Source of the DNA: Aureobasidium sp. EXF-3400
Lineage: Eukaryota; Ascomycota; Dothideomycetes; Dothideales; Saccotheciaceae
Direction of reading: 5' to 3'
DNA: 64,000 nucleotides
Assembly (NCBI GenBank): GCA_024195585.1
Contig: SWBL01000155.1
Coordinates: 48,339 to 112,338 of the forward strand
Below are positions 33,808 through 45,311 of this stretch, piece by piece. A program made the translations under genes and the position numbers. The notes under the pieces are model-generated. The model did not search any database. It was not told the origin of the DNA and saw only the letters and a program-made list of their open reading frames with translations. Each line of letters opens with the position of its first letter. The first letter of the stretch is position 1.

Positions 33808-34212
33808 ATTATGCTCCTCGGCATAAAGCTTAAGAACTTTACTCCCGGTCCTCTGGTAAATGATGCTCTTAGCTAGTGGGGTGTAGCCTGGATCTTAGCT
33901 TAGCAGTCTCTTGTCTCCTTTAAACTCGACCGCCGAATTTCAAAGGCAGCGCTTGACATTCTGCAATAGCAATGCGATGGTCTGCCCGCCCTTAAGCGCC
34001 TACAACCCATGAAGTTCTTAATCGACTCTTCCCACGAAGAAGTCATTGTCTCGCTGCTTAGCATGACTCCGAATCTTGTAGTCTTGCATGTAACCATGTA
34101 CCATGCCGGAGAGATCGTGCCCTGGTCTCCCGGAGAAGTTACCTTTGACGCAATCGGCGAACTCTCCCATCTGTCCTACCTGGACATGATTCTTGACGCC
34201 AAACATATCTAG
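33808..34212 (+). pseudogene. Family B mid-region relic with three nonsense codons in one frame
   Basis: One phase is kept for about 400 bases and matches the gene at 34907 closely: LEIMLLGIKLKNF, PGPLVNDALS, stop, WGVAWILA, stop, QSLVSFKLDRR, ALDILQ, stop, QCDGLPALKRLQ. It continues as SHEEVIVSLLSMTPNLVVLH, then FDAIGELSHLSYLDMILDA. Stops are TAG at 33874, 33901 and 33967, then TAG at 34210. The 33901 stop replaces a conserved Gln. Confidence 0.8.
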
Positions 34213-34906
34213 GGACCCCAACTGTGGGCTGCCGTCAAGAGGGGAAACTCTCAATTCTGCCCTCTAACGTTGATCTTAGATACATTCCCAGAGTGAAGCA
34301 GGTGAGTGACTTTTGCCACAACAAAGGCTCTTGCATATCCCTGCAGACGCGAGATCAGAGTCTTTAGTTGCGAAGGGAAGTTAATTTGCCATATCAGAAG
34401 AGTTGCTCAAGATGAATTAAGTTCGATAGCTGCAGAGACTATAGGTTTACTAACAAGCAGCCCATGACTTCTCTTACAAGAGGTATGTAGAGCTGGAATG
34501 AGGTGAGCTTATGACAGAGATATTCATGGTGCCTGTGGGGTGGAGACTTGTTTCAGGGGTTTGCAGTGATCATGAGATTGTTGGACTCGTTAACAGCTAT
34601 ACTCGACTTTGTGCTGTGACATGCTGATGCATTTCGAAACAACGGACATGGTTCTGTTTGACTGGGCTTAGTGCGTCTGTGTTATCACGGGCCCGGCGGG
34701 CTGGTTCGTTTGTTGTCCCGAATTTTCCGTACTCACAACTTCTGTTCACGACGCGTCGTCCTCCTTCGTACACAGCTTTCTCGCTTGCATCACTTGCGCC
34801 TTGCTTGTTGTTCTAGTCGATATCACCGTATTGAACACATCAAAGCAGCGAATCGCCCTATTGAGATATCGCCCTCGTGTCTCCTGAAAACCTCTTCCGC
34901 GTCTGC
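34213..34906. other. Spacer and promoter of the second intact family B gene
   Basis: No gene recognised. Confidence 0.4.
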
Positions 34907-36627
34907 ATGATGCCCCCTCCGGACTCGCTGCCTTCTCGCATGGACATGGACCAGGAGCAGTAAGTCTGCGAGACACAATAGCAAACGCATGGTTACTGAT
35001 GCGTGTATGCGGAGAAATCACAAATGCGCGCAGCATGGATACTGCCCGCTCTCGCATCCTTGTCACAGCTGGAAAGGTCTTTAACTCTGCCGAGCTAATT
35101 GATATGATCTTCTCCCATCTTCGAGAATCCAGTGACCTCGCCCACGCGGCACTCGTGTGCCGTCGATGGAATAACGAAGCGCCTCGCCACCTCTGGTCCT
35201 CACTCCAGGATCTGGGCGTGCTCCAGCGCCACGTTGAGCGCAAGGACTACAGCCTCATCACATGTATGATTCGTCACGTCGATCTTGGCCCGACCGATCG
35301 CCTGTGGGACGGTCCCCTCTCCACCATGCCTACTATGAGCAACCTTCGAACTGTTGTTCTCAACGCCAGGGTCCTCAAACAAGACTTTGATGGACAGTGC
35401 TTCTCCAAGATACTTGTCCCATCTATCCGTGAACTCCACGTCGAGACATCACCTACTGCGCATCAGGGTACGATCGCGTCGAGCTCTTGCTGGCTACCTA
35501 CCCTCCGTCAAAACTCCATCAATCTCGCCGTCCTCTCACTTGACATCTACCTGTCATCGGCAGCACGCACAGACCTTGAACTACTGTTGCTCGGCACAAC
35601 CCTGCAACACTTGACCCTGGGACCCTTGGTCAACGATGCCCTCGATGACTGGGGAGTCGCTATGGCTCTGTCTCAAAAGTCGTTGGTCACTCTCGAACTA
35701 CACCGTGCTATCACAGAAGATACTATGGATATCTTGCGTCGTCAGTGCGGAGGCCTCGGCGCGCTCGAAAGACTCCAGGCATTGAAAGCCACAGTCGACT
35801 TCTGTGAGGTTGAGACTGTGGTCTCTCTGCTGCGTATGACACCCAGCCTTGTCGCCCTGCACATTACTCTTGCCAGTATCACAGCCAGCGCTACCTGGTG
35901 GCCTGGCCAAGCTCTGTTCGATACCATCAGTCAGCTTGCGTTTCTCTTCCACCTTAACATCGTTTTCGACGCTCGCCTCCTTGACGGCGGACAGACCTCC
36001 ACAACTGTCGCAGCTACCAGTCTCCATGCTTTGAATGTGCTTCCGCTCAGGTCGTTGTCTATCACCTCCTGCGGCACGCAGACGAGACACCTCCTCAATC
36101 TACAGCAAATCACTGGCGAAGCACTGCTGCAGCTCTGCACCAAGTGGAAGATCCTTGACTCATTTGAGCTGGAAATCGCATGTGAAGAAATCATCTGCGA
36201 TGAGACGCAGAGGGCAGAGCTTGGTCACCGCCTCTCAGCTCTCAGACTCGAGAGCTTATACGTCCACGCCTTTACTGAACCAATGTACATGGACTCAGAC
36301 ATCTGGCTTAGTGCCAACAAGAGCTTCTGCCCAGATCCCCTGCAATGGGTGCCACGCCAACTTCACTACGGTACAGAAGCACAGGATGCGACCTACGCAG
36401 TTGAAGCGGCAGAAGACACTGATGATCTACTCGTTTGGGGAGACGCTGTCACCGAAGTGGAGTCAGGAAACGACGTGGACGACCATCTAGACGCGGATGA
36501 AGAAGACACCACTTCCGAAGCAGAATCCATGGGCGACAATGAGGCAGGCACTATTGCTGAAGCAGAAAGCACCCTCCCTGACTACTCCAAACGTCATTGC
36601 TCGCCTTCAGAAAGCGGTCGTCGCTGA
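34907..36627 (+). CDS. F-box/LRR-like protein, family B, copy 2
   Basis: Exons 34907-34959 and 35034-36627 are joined by a 74 bp intron (GTAAGT...GCGCAG, branch-like TACTGAT), giving 548 residues. The splice links MDMDQE to HMDTARSRILVTAG. An unspliced start at 34999 would lose this N-terminus but keep the F-box. The F-box reads KVFNSAELIDMIFSHLRESS then AALVCRRWNNEAPRHLW. LRR-like blocks include SNLRTVVLNARVL, IRELHVETS, LAVLSLDIYLS, LVTLELHRAITED and LVALHITLAS. The C-terminal signature is DIWLSANKSFCPDPLQWVPR then QLHY. It is followed by VWG and a long acidic tail (GNDVDDHLDADEEDTTSEAE). All the dead family B pieces around it align better to this gene or the one at 27882 than to families A or C. 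Confidence 0.85.
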
Positions 36628-37500
36628 ACAACCGCCGAGTCTTCTGCACTCTTTCTTGTCCTTTCCAATCTTCTGACTCCGCAGATCGATTACACAGTCT
36701 ACCGGCGTCGTTTCACACAGCAAACACTTGTCACGCGACTGAACTTACCTCCTCAATACTCCCATTGATCATCTGGGGTTCATTGCACTTGCGCTCTGCA
36801 ACCTCTTTTTTCTCTGGAACAAGCAGAACTGCATGAGTTACAAGCTTGGAATGAGACTGGTTCATGGCAGCGTTTGGCCATGGAAGTAAAAGCGTCGTTT
36901 CTTTGTTTCTTTGTTTTATTGTCATTGGTTTCTCTCTCCTTGCCAATACCGGACAAGACTTGAGATGCTCGTACAAGTTTTCTTTGATTAGCTGCCGTTA
37001 TCGATTTTCAGCCCGTCGTTTCTATGATTGTGATGTCCTTGTTTTTCGTTCTTTTCAGTGTTCTGTGTTAGCTTTGACGACAACTGTCGAGCGCTCTTTC
37101 TTTCCGCTACAAGATGTTATGAACGCTTTACAGAAAGTGTGACATCTCTGTGTAGGGAATATCGATGCTGACCATCTTCTTTTGTCTCTCACGACTGGAG
37201 GTACCGTTATTAAGCTAATAGTGTTGAAGTAGATGTTCGATATCAGGAGGCAAGGTACCATATTTCTTACGCTTCGCAGTATAGAGTCGACCGAACATTC
37301 GTCAGCTTGGATGATACCAAAGCCTCCAAAATTTCGCCTTGGACGGAGCGCCCCAATATTCTCGCCAGTCATCACTGCTACAGAGAGTATACAGGATACT
37401 AAAATGAGAGGTCTGCTTGGGCATGAACAAGAGCTCCTGTCCTGGCAGCATCGAATAGGAGCCTCGCCAGCCCGAACATGGCAATCAAGCACAGGGAGCA
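36628..37500. other. Spacer downstream of family B copy 2
   Basis: T-rich 3' flank; no gene recognised. Confidence 0.4.
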
Positions 37501-37745
37501 TCCTATGTCGACGAGAAGGAGGAAGCAGACGAGGACCAGAAGCTAGTCTGGGGAATGATATTCTTGAGCTCGAACCAGATGATGATACCGGTGAGCAACT
37601 CGAGGCCGGCGAACAAGACACAAACTCTGAAGCACACCTAGAAGGCGTCGATGATGCAGGCCTCGAAGAGAAAGCAGACAAAGACCTTGCTCGATTTGGC
37701 AACCTTCACCGCCACTGCCTGTCTGTCCCTAAGGGCGCTCGGTGA
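37501..37745 (+). pseudogene. Family B acidic-tail fragment
   Basis: The segment LGNDILELEPDDDTGEQLEA then GEQDTNSEAHLEGVDDAG is similar in composition and layout to the acidic tail of the gene at 34907 (GNDVDDHLDADEEDTTSEAE). In another frame just upstream is a KLVWG, recalling the VWG before that tail. The rest of the gene is absent. Confidence 0.5.
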
Positions 37746-38559
37746 TGAACTTCTGTGGGTACTCTTGGACTCTTCTCGTCCTCGCAGAACCAGCTGCTCA
37801 ACTTGGCAGCCACCTCTCGAAGTTGTTTCCAGACGTTGTCCAAGCTGACTGTTGCCCAATCCGCCTGCAGTCGCTATTCATTAACTATACCGTCTTCTCT
37901 GTCCTGGATGCAAAAGCTCGCTGGAAAATATACTGGTGGCTGGGTTGGCAAGTCTTGTCGGACTTACCGCAATCGTTTAACATTCGACGTCATAGCGCAT
38001 TCTCTCGTTGTTCTTTCTTCATTATGCTTTTCTTTGAACCTCAATGGTGGGAGGGGAGGGAATTCGTTTTGTACATCAAGCAAGAGCCTCGCGACGATAA
38101 GGATGCCGGCGGTCTGTCTGAATTCATAGGACGCGAAGAAAATGCAGACAAGGAGGGGGGCAGCGCCTTTCCGGAAGTATCCGACAACTTCGGCCAATGC
38201 ATGAAGGTACAGGATCACTCATATGACGACTTTGCACCTTTGTGGAGTCTGCTTGATCAAGATGCCAGAAACAGACTCTTCGACACTCAGCGTTTACACG
38301 GCTCGGACGTTGCGCGCGATGCCGCAGCGCTGAAAACCAGAACACTCCTACAAAGTCGACCATGTCAGCCTTCAGAGCTCAAAGTCTGCGAAGGATTGTC
38401 TTTTGTACTAACATCTCCAGAAATCCTTGACTGGACGCCAATCGAAGGTCTCGTAATCAGACATTCATTTCGTTGTGTTTCATCAGCCGTGACCTTTTGT
38501 TTGTCCTCTTCTTCTTTTTTGGCTCTTCCAGTGTCAGCTTCGCGATCACGAGCATCGTT
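37746..38559. other. Probable decayed family B sequence, not alignable
   Basis: A long frame (37742-38746) crosses here. Most of it (for example SEFIGREENADKEGG, LWSLLDQDARNRLF) has no clear counterpart in the intact proteins. Confidence 0.3.
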
Positions 38560-38880
38560 GCTTTTACTGGAGCTGACCACTTGGACGCAGACATCTGGCT
38601 CGGGACTAACCGCAGCTTCCACCCGGATCCCCTCCAATGGACACCCCGCCAACTCCATCATAGTGCAAATGCACAAGGCATATCCTACCAGGCTGAAGAG
38701 GAAGAAAAAAGGACAAGCTCCTGGTCTGGAGCGACGGCGCGGCTGAGCTGGACCTGGAAAACAAACCCAGCAACCGCAACATTTCAGATGAGAGAAGAAC
38801 AGTCATGGAAGCAATCTCCAAAAGCCTCGACCACACAAACCTTACCGAAGAATCCAACCACGAGACCCCTGACATGCCAC
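38560..38880 (+). pseudogene. Family B C-terminal fragment with the signature
   Basis: FTGADHLDADIWLGTNRSFH, PDPLQWTPRQLHHSANAQ and ISYQAEEEE match FTEPMYMDSDIWLSANKSFC, PDPLQWVPRQLHYGTEAQ and ATYAVEAAED of the gene at 34907. After the signature the frame is lost. Confidence 0.75.
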
Positions 38881-38954
38881 GCTAGCCCAACACCGCAGTG
38901 CACCTGTCTTAGGAGACAGTTCTACAAATCTTTATTCAATCTCTGTCCAGTTTC

Positions 38955-39035
38955 GAAAAAGAGAACTTGGCCAGCGTCTCCCAGCCCGTTGTCTTAGCAG
39001 TTTCTATGTTCGCGCTTTCACTGAACTAAGGAGTA
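38955..39035 (+). pseudogene. Last family B scrap
   Basis: RKRELGQRLPARCLSSFYVR then AFTEL matches QRAELGHRLSALRLESLYVH then AFTEP. In intact genes this lies directly before the signature found at 38560, so it comes from a further copy. It ends close to the 3' end of the sugar transporter. Confidence 0.65.
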
Positions 39036-39101
39036 CATTTTACGGAGCAAAACTCGGTGTCAGCCATATCTTACCCTTATCTGACTTTTCCACACCCTGC
39101 T

Positions 39102-40828
39102 CTATCTAGCCTCCTCTACGTACTGTACCTCAATATCTTTAGATCTGCCGTCCTCCACCATATCTTGTGCAAGGTGATTGACATCGGAGCTCGGAGTCCA
39201 CTTACTGCCCGGCACCCAAGTTGGGCTATCGCGGAAGAGTTCGTCCATATCTTCGAGATTGAGACCCTTGGTTTCAGGCTGGAAGCACCAGAAGAAGATA
39301 GCGTTCGTCAAGTTGCACACGATAAACACGAGATAGAATTTCTGGGTTCACGCATTTAGTCATCTGGATCTGCTGTTCTAGAGCAAAGCAGGACTCACCC
39401 AGCCGATGGAAGATATGGCGATCGGCGTCACTTGTCCGATCATGGTGTTGAACGCGAATGAGGTCATTGCACCCCAGGATACGCCCTTTAGGCGCATTGC
39501 TGTACCGAAAAGCTCTGCTGGTATGGCCCAACTCAAAGGTCCACTTGTGAGGAAAAACACTGAGGATGGTTGTCAGCAAGCGATAATCCTACCGGGGCTT
39601 CTTCGTCTAACCGAAATTGAATAGCCATGTCATCACCACAAAGGCCCAATGAGCGCTTGTGTTGTTCGAAGTCGTCGGAAAGACTTTGATGATTACTGCA
39701 TTAATCACAAAAGTGACGCAAAGAAATAGATGACCGCATATTTGCAAAGGTCGGCGTCCGATGCCGTCGATGGTGAGAATACAAACAGTCGTACCGGCAA
39801 AAGCGATGATGGCGTTCACAGCTTGGAAGAGAAGCGATCTGCTTGTGGGTATGCCTATCTGTGCGAAGATTTGGGGCGAGAAGTATTGGATTGCACTGAC
39901 GCCTGTCATTTGACAACTTGCTTGGATCGCCATGACAAGGATTGTGCGTCGGAAATTGGGCCATCCGCGGAAGAGATCCAAGTAGCCAATACTCTTTCGA
40001 GATTTCTCAGCGGCTATCTGTGATTGGATCAGCTCGAACTCGGCGAGGACGTAAGAGTCGTTCAAGTCGTCGTGTGCATGCAGCAGCGCAAGGACTCGGA
40101 GACCCTCGTCCGCCTGATCATGAGCGCAGAGCCATCTGTCAAGAGGTCAGCGACTCTTCCAACAATTAGCACAAGCTTTGTCAAACCGAGGAGATTCTGG
40201 AAAAGTCATGATCAAGCCACCCAAGAAGATGGCTGGAACAATTTGACATCCTAACGGTACACGCCATTCCCGGCTATTGCCAGTATGCGCCCAAGTCATG
40301 TAGCAACCATAGCCAATCCAGGTCGCAAAAATCTGCCCAAGAGCATTGAAAAGCTGTTGCAGGCTTGTAATCTTGCCACGAATCTTGCGATGCGCCAATT
40401 CGGCTTGATAGATGGGAATGATCATGGTCAGAACGCCCACTCCGATACCAGCAATAAGTCGTCCGGTATAAAGCATAGCAATCGCAACACCAGCAGTCTG
40501 GATGATACCACCAACGATGAAAATACAGCAAGCGAGCATAATGGTTTTCCGTCGGCCTAGAAAGTCGGAGTATGATGCGAGAAATGCTCCGCAAAAGCAA
40601 CCTGCTGTGAACAAGGCGACAACGGTTCCTGAACGCGAATTTGCATCTCTCTGGAGGAAACTGGCTTTGAAGGAGTCTGAAGCTACGACCTCTGCAATTA
40701 CACCTCTATTGGATCTCAGCACCCGAATGATACTGGAGTAAGATGCGCACTTACAAGTCGTATCCGAAAAGAAAGGATCCAATTGCTGCAAAGCAGCCAA
40801 CCAGGAATTGATAAATGCTTGACCTCAT
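39102..40828 (-). CDS. MFS sugar porter (hexose/quinate-type transporter)
   Basis: Five exons (40828-40755, 40705-40187, 40135-39612, 39559-39399, 39341-39102) separated by introns of 49-57 bp give 505 residues, the normal size. The joins restore family motifs: FAAIGSFLFGYDLGVIAEVV across intron 1, TFPESPRWL across intron 2, LFNFVFFLTSGPLSWAIPAE across intron 3 and SSIGWKFYLVFIV across intron 4. Other sugar-porter hallmarks are the cytosolic DFLGRRKTIM and GRLIAGIGVGVLTMIIPIYQ. QMTGVSAIQYFSP stands in the place of the usual QQ-x-x-G-x-N. PETKGLNLEDMDELF follows the last helix. Intron 2 has a GTTTGA donor. The protein should be a 12-helix plasma-membrane proton symporter or facilitator; the substrate is not predictable. 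It lies between family B and C F-box genes, on the opposite strand. Confidence 0.9.
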
Positions 40829-41637
40829 CTTTGTTGAGATCTTGGAAGAGAACTGGCAGATGGACCAGTATATCTATAAGGTCGCTTCGCAAGTGATCAG
40901 ACTGTAGCTATCCTGCGGACCCGACTTGAGCCCCCACACGCGGTGCGGGGTAATGACTACTACAATTCTGCCGATTAGAGGCACGGAGATACTGAGTAGA
41001 TCTTCTGAGGATTGACAGATCGGCATGAGAGATCTGCGTTTCGCAGTTCTCCCCGCAAGGCTTCGTAAGGCTTATTGCCAGCTCGAGGCTAATGTATAAG
41101 CTTTTGTGACGTGACAGGTGAACTGTTCGGACTCACATAGCTCATCCAGGAGCTTTATCGCTCGCGTTCGCGATCTCCCTATTATACCTCGACGCTCCAG
41201 ATGATACAAAGACATTGTCACGGCTAGCGGCTCGATCAATAACCATCTCGCAAGGACCATCTGGAATCCGCAGATCTTAATTGATCGACAATTGCATATA
41301 AGCGAGTCTCTGTAACAAGCATCAAACCCGACCGGCAGCATTGGCGAGAAGTGCTCGGACAGTCGGTCGGAAGGCCGAGATTGATGAACGACAATTATGC
41401 AGCTCTTGTACAACTCTTTGATCATCCATTTTCGACGATGACTGCGTTCTTTGAAATTTTCGAAATCCTTGTCTCTAGCTCTGTCAATTGTAGGACGTCT
41501 TTGTCCATTGTTCGACATGGATTGTTCTCGAACTACCCAGCCTGGGCTATAAAGTGATGCATACTCGGTTTTTTGGTCTTTTACAACTTCAGCAGCATTA
41601 CAACTACTAGTCACATAACATATCAGGTCACTCCAAA
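40829..41637. other. Shared upstream region of two divergent genes
   Basis: It holds the promoters of the sugar porter (-) and the Q/Y-rich protein (+). No further gene is supported. Confidence 0.45.
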
Positions 41638-42297
41638 ATGCCTTACCGCACTTACCAGACCGATCCCGGCCAGTACAGCTATCCTCACCACCCCAGTCGA
41701 GCTTCCCAGTCTTCGTGGCCTCGCCAGTACTCTCAAACTCAATCGTATGGTCAGTATCCTCAAACTCAGTCGTATGGTCAATACTCACCATCGCAGTCTC
41801 ATGCTTCAATGAGAAGACCTGCTGTATCTTCCAACTCTCGTATCTACCACAACTCCGACTCTGACGACTCCGATTCTGATTCAGAGTACGAGTCTGACTC
41901 CGAAGACGAGAGACCTCCACCACGAAATTATGGCTACCACCAAGCTACTCAAGGCGCCATGCACGAACAAGAGCGCGCCCAGAACGCACAAAGATATCGT
42001 CAACAGCAAGTCCAGGCAGAATCCCGCCGTGTTATTGAGACAGGTTATGGTTCTGTTCACACTGCTTCTACCAGACCCATGGCTATGCTGACTCAGGGTC
42101 TCTACTCACACACTCCAGCTGGGCAACATTATGCTGACTACCAGAGAGCCGATCAAAACGCTCAGTCTCAGCAGTCTGCGTCTCGTGGCTATCGTAATCA
42201 AAATGTGCAGGGCGGTGGCTCGGGTATCGACCGTGGAGTTCAGATGTTGAGACGTGGCGGTGTCACTCGTGAGACTGCTCGTCGTCACTACTACTGA
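41638..42297 (+). CDS. Low-complexity Gln/Tyr/Ser-rich protein
   Basis: An intronless 219-residue frame with a good start context (CAAAATGCC). The N-terminal third is Q/S/Y/P-rich with a nine-residue direct repeat (SQTQSYGQY, PQTQSYGQY). Next is an acidic Asp/Ser run (DSDDSDSDSEYESDSEDE), then a Gln/Ala/Arg-rich predicted helix (EQERAQNAQRYRQQQVQAES). The end is Gly/Arg-rich (GGGSGIDRGVQMLRRGG). No folded domain or signal peptide is evident, so it is probably disordered. Codons look protein-like across the whole frame, while the 283-codon frame on the opposite strand is its mirror image. Function unknown. Confidence 0.6.
   Translation: MPYRTYQTDPGQYSYPHHPSRASQSSWPRQYSQTQSYGQYPQTQSYGQYSPSQSHASMRRPAVSSNSRIYHNSDSDDSDSDSEYESDSEDERPPPRNYGYHQATQGAMHEQERAQNAQRYRQQQVQAESRRVIETGYGSVHTASTRPMAMLTQGLYSHTPAGQHYADYQRADQNAQSQQSASRGYRNQNVQGGGSGIDRGVQMLRRGGVTRETARRHYY
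41731..41784 (+). repeat. 27-bp tandem repeat in the Q/Y-rich gene
   Basis: Two units (41731-41757, 41758-41784), each beginning (t/c)ctcaaactca and encoding nine residues. They differ at four positions, three of them silent. Confidence 0.7.
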
Positions 42298-43062
42298 TTG
42301 GTCGTCTGTATCGTTCGCCTGTCTGTCTCTGTTCTCTATGTATGTCATATTCTCTATTACTGTGATTTTCCAGTTTTACACTTCTTTCTTTCACTCCAAT
42401 TCTCCTCATTCGTTCATTCCTCTTCTTATTCCATTCCCAAAACTAGTTCCATCTCTTTCCTTATAGGTTGTGTCATGTGCATAGCGATCCCACGTTCGAG
42501 ATCATGCCTGTATATTTTGAGAGATGTCTGAAAAAGAAGGCCACCTCTTACCCATCAGGTCAAGATCTGTGTCTTCCACAGTCATCCTGCGGGAGTCCAT
42601 ACCGATGTCTCTGCTTTTGAAAAGCATAGCATTGTTTTACGTCCGATACTTGGCTGGAGAGAGGCAAGGATCCAGTGCATCTTCACGGAAATGGACCCCT
42701 AACACATGGAATCGCTATACATTCTTATATAAAAATGTCGCTGGGCAGGGGAGGGCATGTAACAAGTCTCTGTGGTGGTATATACATGGGCACTCCGGAC
42801 TTGACCCTGAAAACGTTTTAGTTTCTGCTGCAGCTTTGCAAGGGAGTGCTCAAACCTCTCGAAGACCAATTGGAGATATAATTCTCGGCAGCTTGGTCGA
42901 GAACACGACTTGACTCGGCGCAGCTTGACTCGGCGCAAGCTCATCACTTGTAAACAACGTTCTCCACCGCGTTGGTTTCTCACCCCCACCAGTGCACTCG
43001 TTCCTCAATTGCCAAAAGTACTACCCGAGAAAGACATCCGCTATACTATCCTCCCGATCGCT
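42298..43062. other. Intergenic region upstream of family C
   Basis: T-rich 3' flank of the Q/Y-rich gene. A 129-codon frame (42524-42913) is unsupported. Confidence 0.4.
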
Positions 43063-44488
43063 ATGGATACCTCACCTGAGCGCGTCAGGCGCACCCTAGA
43101 CTATGTCCTCCGCGCTGCTGAGATATCAGCATCCATCTCAATGCGTGACTCGCCTCCAGAAAGGATGTACGTCTACCCTGTGCAGTCATTACTTATAGCA
43201 GACGAAATGCTGATCATCCGTTCATAGCACTCGTCACATTCAGACTCGCAACCCCCTGCCCGCCCGCACGAACAACCATCCACTCCTCATACCCGATATC
43301 ATGTCCGGTGTGTTTGCACACCTCGATGACGACATCCGGAGTCTCGCTCAGAGCACGGAAGTGTGCAGACTCTGGTGGCAGGAGGGCCACCAGCGTGTTT
43401 GGCGCAACGTGCAACTCAGAGACCTCTACGATTGCGTGAACGACGTGAGTCGTCGCCAGTACTTTGCCTCGCTTGTCGAGACCATTGTTTTCCGACCAGG
43501 CGACACCATTCTCGCTGAGCAACGCTTATCACACCAGCTTCTCGCTTTCTCGCGCTTGTCATCTGTCGAGATTTACGGGTCGAATTTCGGAAGCGCTCGC
43601 ACCGAAAACATCATGTCGCTGATTGTCCCATCGCTGCGCTCCTGGTCGGTCGAATATGGCGATGTCCAACGCAAAGGTGATCGTGAGACAGATGACATCG
43701 CTGCCATGAGCGCCTTGTTGACCGGATGCGCCACACTGAGCTTTCTGAATATCCAATTCGACTGTAAACCCTCCCTCGGTCCCGTGGTTTACGAGATGCT
43801 GGACGCCATCACCGATGTCGAGCACATACACCTTCAGTTTATCGGAGAGATTCTGTATGACATCTATCCCTCAGAAGACCTCTTGCAAAGATTGTTGTGC
43901 AACAAGCCCAAACTCGCCACGTTGAGCTTCACACATGGGCTCGAATTCTTTGAAGAAGACATTGACTTGTTCCTCGCTCGGAATGGCTCCGATTGGTTGG
44001 TTCCTTCTCTTCGCTCATTTGGCAGACCAGTCTTCAACACAGCTCCCGCAGCCGTCAAACTCATCGAACGCATGCCTAATCTTCAGCAACTCGTGTTGAC
44101 CGTCATGAATGATACTGGCAACTGGGGCAACGATCTTGAGCACCTGTTCACCTTCATCTCTACCCTACCCCACCTCGAACATCTGGAGCTCGAGATCAGT
44201 GGGGAGAACTGCGATTTGGATGGTTCGTGGCTGGCACAACTCGGCAACCTTGAGCAGCTGGAGTTTCTCTGGCTCCGATACTACAATCCCAGTGTCATAT
44301 CTGTGACAGGCGCGCAGTTGGCATGTCTGTTGACTGGTTTGCCAAAGCTGAGATACTTGTCGCTTGAGCTGGGAGCGGTGGAGGTATCATGCACCGTCGA
44401 AGAAAGTACTACCATCCAGAATGCCATGGCAGAAATCGAGGATGTCAAACTCCACGGACTAACCTTCGTCACTGAACACCCACTTTAA
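43063..44488 (+). CDS. F-box/LRR-like protein, family C, copy 1
   Basis: Exons 43063-43166 and 43228-44488 (61 bp intron, GTACGT...TTCATAG) give 454 residues. Splicing restores the F-box start: NNHPLLIPDIMSGVFAHLDD then STEVCRLWWQEGHQRVWRNV. The body has LRR-like segments (LSSVEIYGSNF, LRSWSVEYGD, LSFLNIQFD, LATLSFTHGLEF, LQQLVLTVM, LEHLELEISGENC, LRYLSLELG). Family C shares internal blocks not found in A or B: SRRQYFASLVETI, EDLLQRLL-x-NK, SDWLVPSLRS and GAQLACLLTGL. There is no acidic tail and no A/B C-terminal signature. It should act as an SCF substrate receptor, inferred from the fold. The same-strand copies at 45312 and 47686 follow at intervals of about 0.7-0.8 kb. Confidence 0.85.
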
Positions 44489-45311
44489 TCCTGGGAGCGT
44501 CTATTTCTTTGTTTGTATCCGCTCTTGGAGATCCCTGTATACAAGATTACGTCGACACGTTCTTTGTTTCCTTCAACTCTTTGTCGCATTTTCCTGCCCA
44601 GTACATAGCAATGACTATTATACAGTCTTGATAAGTTTTACGTTTCTGCTTTTCTCGTATTTATGTGCTTCCGAAGAGCACTTTCGTTCCTGACAACAGA
44701 CTCTTTTTTGCTTCCTCATTTCCCAACTCTCCACCGATCAGCAGCTTCACGACAAGCTGATCACTCATGTGGCTAAGGCTTTGTTGAGTCAATCATGGAA
44801 GTTGTTACCGTATATAGCTGGATCATGTCCTACTGACTTGGAAGCTCTGGATACAGACTATATAGTCATACGCTCCCCTCAACATTCGCAACAGATGTTT
44901 GGTCGTCTGGTATGACTTCCATGATTACTCGGCATGCCCGAGCGACTCAATCTCTATTGGACTGGTAAACATCATGTCAAAGACCAAAAGGATCAAGGCA
45001 GCAAGTTCAAACTTCCATGTCTATATACACGTGTTACAGAATACAGGACTCGTACAAGAAGGGGCAAAGGTCTCTCTATAGCTTGGGAAGGCTGAATCAT
45101 CGACTCTCTGCATTGTTGCAAGAGGATAGTATAAACATTCTGAACTATGTTTGTACATGCACTTAGTGGCGCATCGTTCACTTTCCACTGTCTCGACTGA
45201 CATCGATTGCTTGTCACTTTTCGGCGTCACTTTGTCGTCTCACCCCGACCCGCTTTTCAACTCTGTGCTTGTCACAACGGCCTCTCTTCGAGCGTCAGAC
45301 TCATATCCACC
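44489..45311. other. Spacer between family C copies 1 and 2
   Basis: T-rich after the stop; no gene. Confidence 0.5.

Noticed and set aside
37742..38746. 334-codon + strand frame as a gene
   Set aside because: It spans sequence that matches family B only in another frame at its 3' end, so its length is a by-product of decayed coding DNA.
41072..41923. 283-codon open frame on the minus strand
   Set aside because: It lies opposite the Q/Y/S-rich gene and its repeats (DHTTEFED, DHTIEFES) are the mirror of that gene's tandem repeat. No family resemblance.
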